Assembly: GCA_033391075.1 (NCBI GenBank)
Contig: JAWPMV010000001.1
Location: 1,922,001-1,986,000, forward strand
Length of the DNA stretch: 64,000 nucleotides
DNA from: Bacteroidia bacterium
GTDB taxonomy: Bacteria > Bacteroidota > Bacteroidia > J057
Direction of reading: 5' to 3'
Below, in pieces: positions 62,462 to 64,000 of the stretch (position 1 is its first letter; the number at the start of each line of letters is the position of its first letter). A program made the position numbers and the translations under genes. The notes under the pieces were generated by a model. It did no database searches, was not told the DNA's origin, and was given only the letters and a program-made list of their open reading frames with translations.

Positions 62462-63624
62462 TATAACACCTCTTCAACCTTCTCCACCCCATTCTCAATA
62501 TTGACTTCAATAATCTCCGGCTTCAGGCCGGTTTTCTTTTTATATGCCGCAGCAATTTCTCCTGCAATCTCCAAGGCCTTATCCTTTTTGATAAGATTCA
62601 GGGTGCAGCCTCCAAAACCTCCGCCCATCATGCGGGCGCCAATAACTTCATGATGTTTCTTTGCCAAAGAAACCAGGAGATCCAGCTCTGGACAGCTGAC
62701 TTCATACTCGATAGATAATCCCTGATGGGTTTCAAACAGGAGTTGACCGAGCTTTTTGATATTGCCATCATTGAGGGCTTTGCCAGCATCTTTTACCCGG
62801 GAAATTTCGTCTACCACATAGCGGGAGCGCATCCTTTGTTCTGGAGAGAAATCACGCTTGTACTTAGCCAGGGTTTCTTTGTCAAGATCACGATAAGTCT
62901 TGATATGTGGTTCTCCTGCTTGTACAATGGCAAAGGCCCTTTCAGAAGCTTCTCGTCTCCGATTATAGGCACCATCAACCAGGGCATGTTCTACATTGGA
63001 GTTTATCAGGATCAATTGATAATCTCCCAGCTCTGCCGGAAAATAGCTGTGTGAAATTTCATTGCAGTCTAACATGATTACCTGATCTTTTTTGCCAAAA
63101 GTAACGGCATATTGATCCATGATTCCGCACTTTATACCGACGGCATGTTCGGCTGCTTGTCCGGTAAGCACGATATCTTTTTTGCTAAGACCGAGCTCCT
63201 GCATTTCATTTAGAGCAGTCAAAAATCCACAACAAAGAGCAGCCGATGAAGATAGGCCTGCACCGATAGGAAGGTCGGAGGAAAAAGCACAATGAACGGC
63301 AGAGATCTCTTTACCCCTTTTGCTTAATTGATCCAAAAGGGCTTCAAAATATTTGGCCCAGCTGGGAAGGTCGTTTCCTGCCTTTAGTTCAACCCCTGTA
63401 TCATAATCCAGGGAATAGATATAACTATTTTCCTTTTCAGAAGCTGATACCCCAAAATACATGCTCTTATCTATAGCTGCCGGCATCACGAATCCATCAT
63501 TATAATCCAGATGTTCACCGATCAAATTTATGCGACCGGGAGCGCGGTAAAAATTTATCTCTTTACTATTTTCTTTGGAAGAAAAGTAGGCCTGAATTCT
63601 GCTCAGGATTTCTTGATTAGGCAT
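62461..63624 (-). CDS. galK: Galactokinase
   Basis: A 387-residue GHMP kinase. The galactokinase signature is APGRINLIGEHLDYNDG, the ATP-binding Gly-rich loop is PIGAGLSSSAALCCGF, and the C-terminal motif III is GARMMGGGFGGCTLNLI. It phosphorylates galactose at C1 in the Leloir pathway. No galT or galE is in the window. The gene upstream on the same strand encodes a potassium channel 10 bases away, which is an unusual neighbour; the two may be cotranscribed. Confidence 0.95.
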   Translation of the reverse strand: MPNQEILSRIQAYFSSKENSKEINFYRAPGRINLIGEHLDYNDGFVMPAAIDKSMYFGVSASEKENSYIYSLDYDTGVELKAGNDLPSWAKYFEALLDQLSKRGKEISAVHCAFSSDLPIGAGLSSSAALCCGFLTALNEMQELGLSKKDIVLTGQAAEHAVGIKCGIMDQYAVTFGKKDQVIMLDCNEISHSYFPAELGDYQLILINSNVEHALVDGAYNRRREASERAFAIVQAGEPHIKTYRDLDKETLAKYKRDFSPEQRMRSRYVVDEISRVKDAGKALNDGNIKKLGQLLFETHQGLSIEYEVSCPELDLLVSLAKKHHEVIGARMMGGGFGGCTLNLIKKDKALEIAGEIAAAYKKKTGLKPEIIEVNIENGVEKVEEVL

Positions 63625-63634
63625 GGATAGCGTT

Positions 63635-64000
63635 TTAATAGGTATTCAAAGGGGCGTCCTGACAGTCGCTGATCTTATCAATCTCAACGACAAAAGTACC
63701 GGATTCATCTTCGTGAAAGTTTTTAATAAACTTCTTCCCCCACAGAAGTTCATCATGGTCATAAGAAACCCGGGAATGTACGCTTTGGGAAAAAGTATCA
63801 TCAAATCCTTTCACAATAACCATAAACTCAGCATTCATATTCTCCAGATCCTTAGGAGTCTTTTTATACAAGGGGCTTTCTTTGGTAATGGGATGAACAA
63901 CGGTCCAGGTTAAGGGAAAGAGGGTAACTTTATCTCTTTCCAATTCCAGGGGAAAGAAAACCTGCTTGGACTCCCCATCTGTTTCTACATGCCCCATCAT
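63635..64000 (-). CDS. KirBac-type inward-rectifier potassium channel, C-terminal domain (partial)
   Basis: The reading frame runs off the right edge, leaving the last 121 residues. They match the cytoplasmic immunoglobulin-like domain of Kir/KirBac channels: FPLTWTVVHPITKESPLY, FMVIVKGFDDTFSQSVHSRVSYDHDELLWGKKF and a short acidic tail. The transmembrane pore with the selectivity filter would lie outside the window. Assignment rests on these motifs only. The stop is 10 bases before the galK start. Confidence 0.82.
   Translation of the reverse strand: MMGHVETDGESKQVFFPLELERDKVTLFPLTWTVVHPITKESPLYKKTPKDLENMNAEFMVIVKGFDDTFSQSVHSRVSYDHDELLWGKKFIKNFHEDESGTFVVEIDKISDCQDAPLNTY

Noticed and set aside
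1..64000. tRNA, rRNA, insertion sequence or prophage
   Set aside because: No cloverleaf or rRNA-like sequence, transposase, integrase or phage structural gene was recognised by reading; a dedicated search could still find a small RNA.

Overview
The window is chromosomal DNA from a member of the Bacteroidota. The evidence is a SusC/SusD pair (27549-32075), a secreted M43-type metalloprotease ending in a type IX secretion (T9SS) sorting domain, many short lipoprotein leaders, a LytS-type kinase with a two-component propeller sensor, and AraC regulators with a 7-helix membrane domain. The sequence is moderately AT-rich and densely coding. I see no rRNA, tRNA, CRISPR array, insertion sequence or prophage. 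Family content would fit a free-living heterotroph of the Saprospiria/Cytophagia type, but the genus cannot be read from this sequence.

Layout. 1-14.7 kb: a truncated AraC-like sensor domain, a thioredoxin-like protein, two beta-lactamase-fold serine hydrolases, methyltransferases, a BNR-propeller lipoprotein, a sulfotransferase, a DEDDh exonuclease, an orphan sensor kinase, and a MarR regulator followed by a DOMON protein and an NTF2-like protein, with matching palindromes in front of both the regulator and its target. 14.9-20.3 kb: a run of plus-strand genes (SDR, S9 peptidase, GNAT, alpha/beta hydrolase, PLP aminotransferase). 20.4-27.1 kb: a sterol-desaturase-family enzyme and a membrane AraC regulator, then a DUF2867-like protein, an amidohydrolase lipoprotein, VOC proteins and an arrestin-like protein. 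27.1-34 kb: a long structured leader, SusC/SusD, the M43 protease and a hydrolase. 34-41 kb: a D-aminoacylase, then an AraC regulator divergent from a trans-4-hydroxyproline catabolic set (DapA-family lyase/deaminase, hydroxyproline 2-epimerase, FAD amino-acid oxidase), and an Ada-like alkyltransferase. 41.3-46.2 kb: a YtcJ-like amidohydrolase, a TPR protein, an outer-membrane barrel and a second S9 peptidase. 46.3-51.2 kb (minus strand): a cholesterol-dependent-cytolysin-like lipoprotein, a DUF6569-like lipoprotein, and an ATP-grasp ligase overlapping a double winged-helix protein. 51.3-64 kb: an M20 amidohydrolase, polA with an S51 peptidase, a cyclic-nucleotide-domain/CPBP fusion, a four-gene overlapping unit (histidine phosphatase, nitrilase, YfiT, VOC), dinB, a degenerate Dps, galK, and the C-terminus of a KirBac-type potassium channel.

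How the genes work together. Much of the window suits scavenging of protein and amino acids. There are exported peptidases (M43, two S9, M20, S51), several amidohydrolases including a D-aminoacylase, a SusCD importer whose substrate is unknown, and a hydroxyproline pathway that would serve growth on collagen-like or plant hydroxyproline-rich material. This link is inference.

The observations most worth a second look are the pore-forming-toxin-like lipoprotein at 46285-48036, which keeps a CDC core but ends in a three-repeat domain where the usual membrane-binding domain 4 would be; a dispersed inverted repeat built from GAACAC units, present three times; paired MarR operators; and the ATP-grasp/winged-helix pair.
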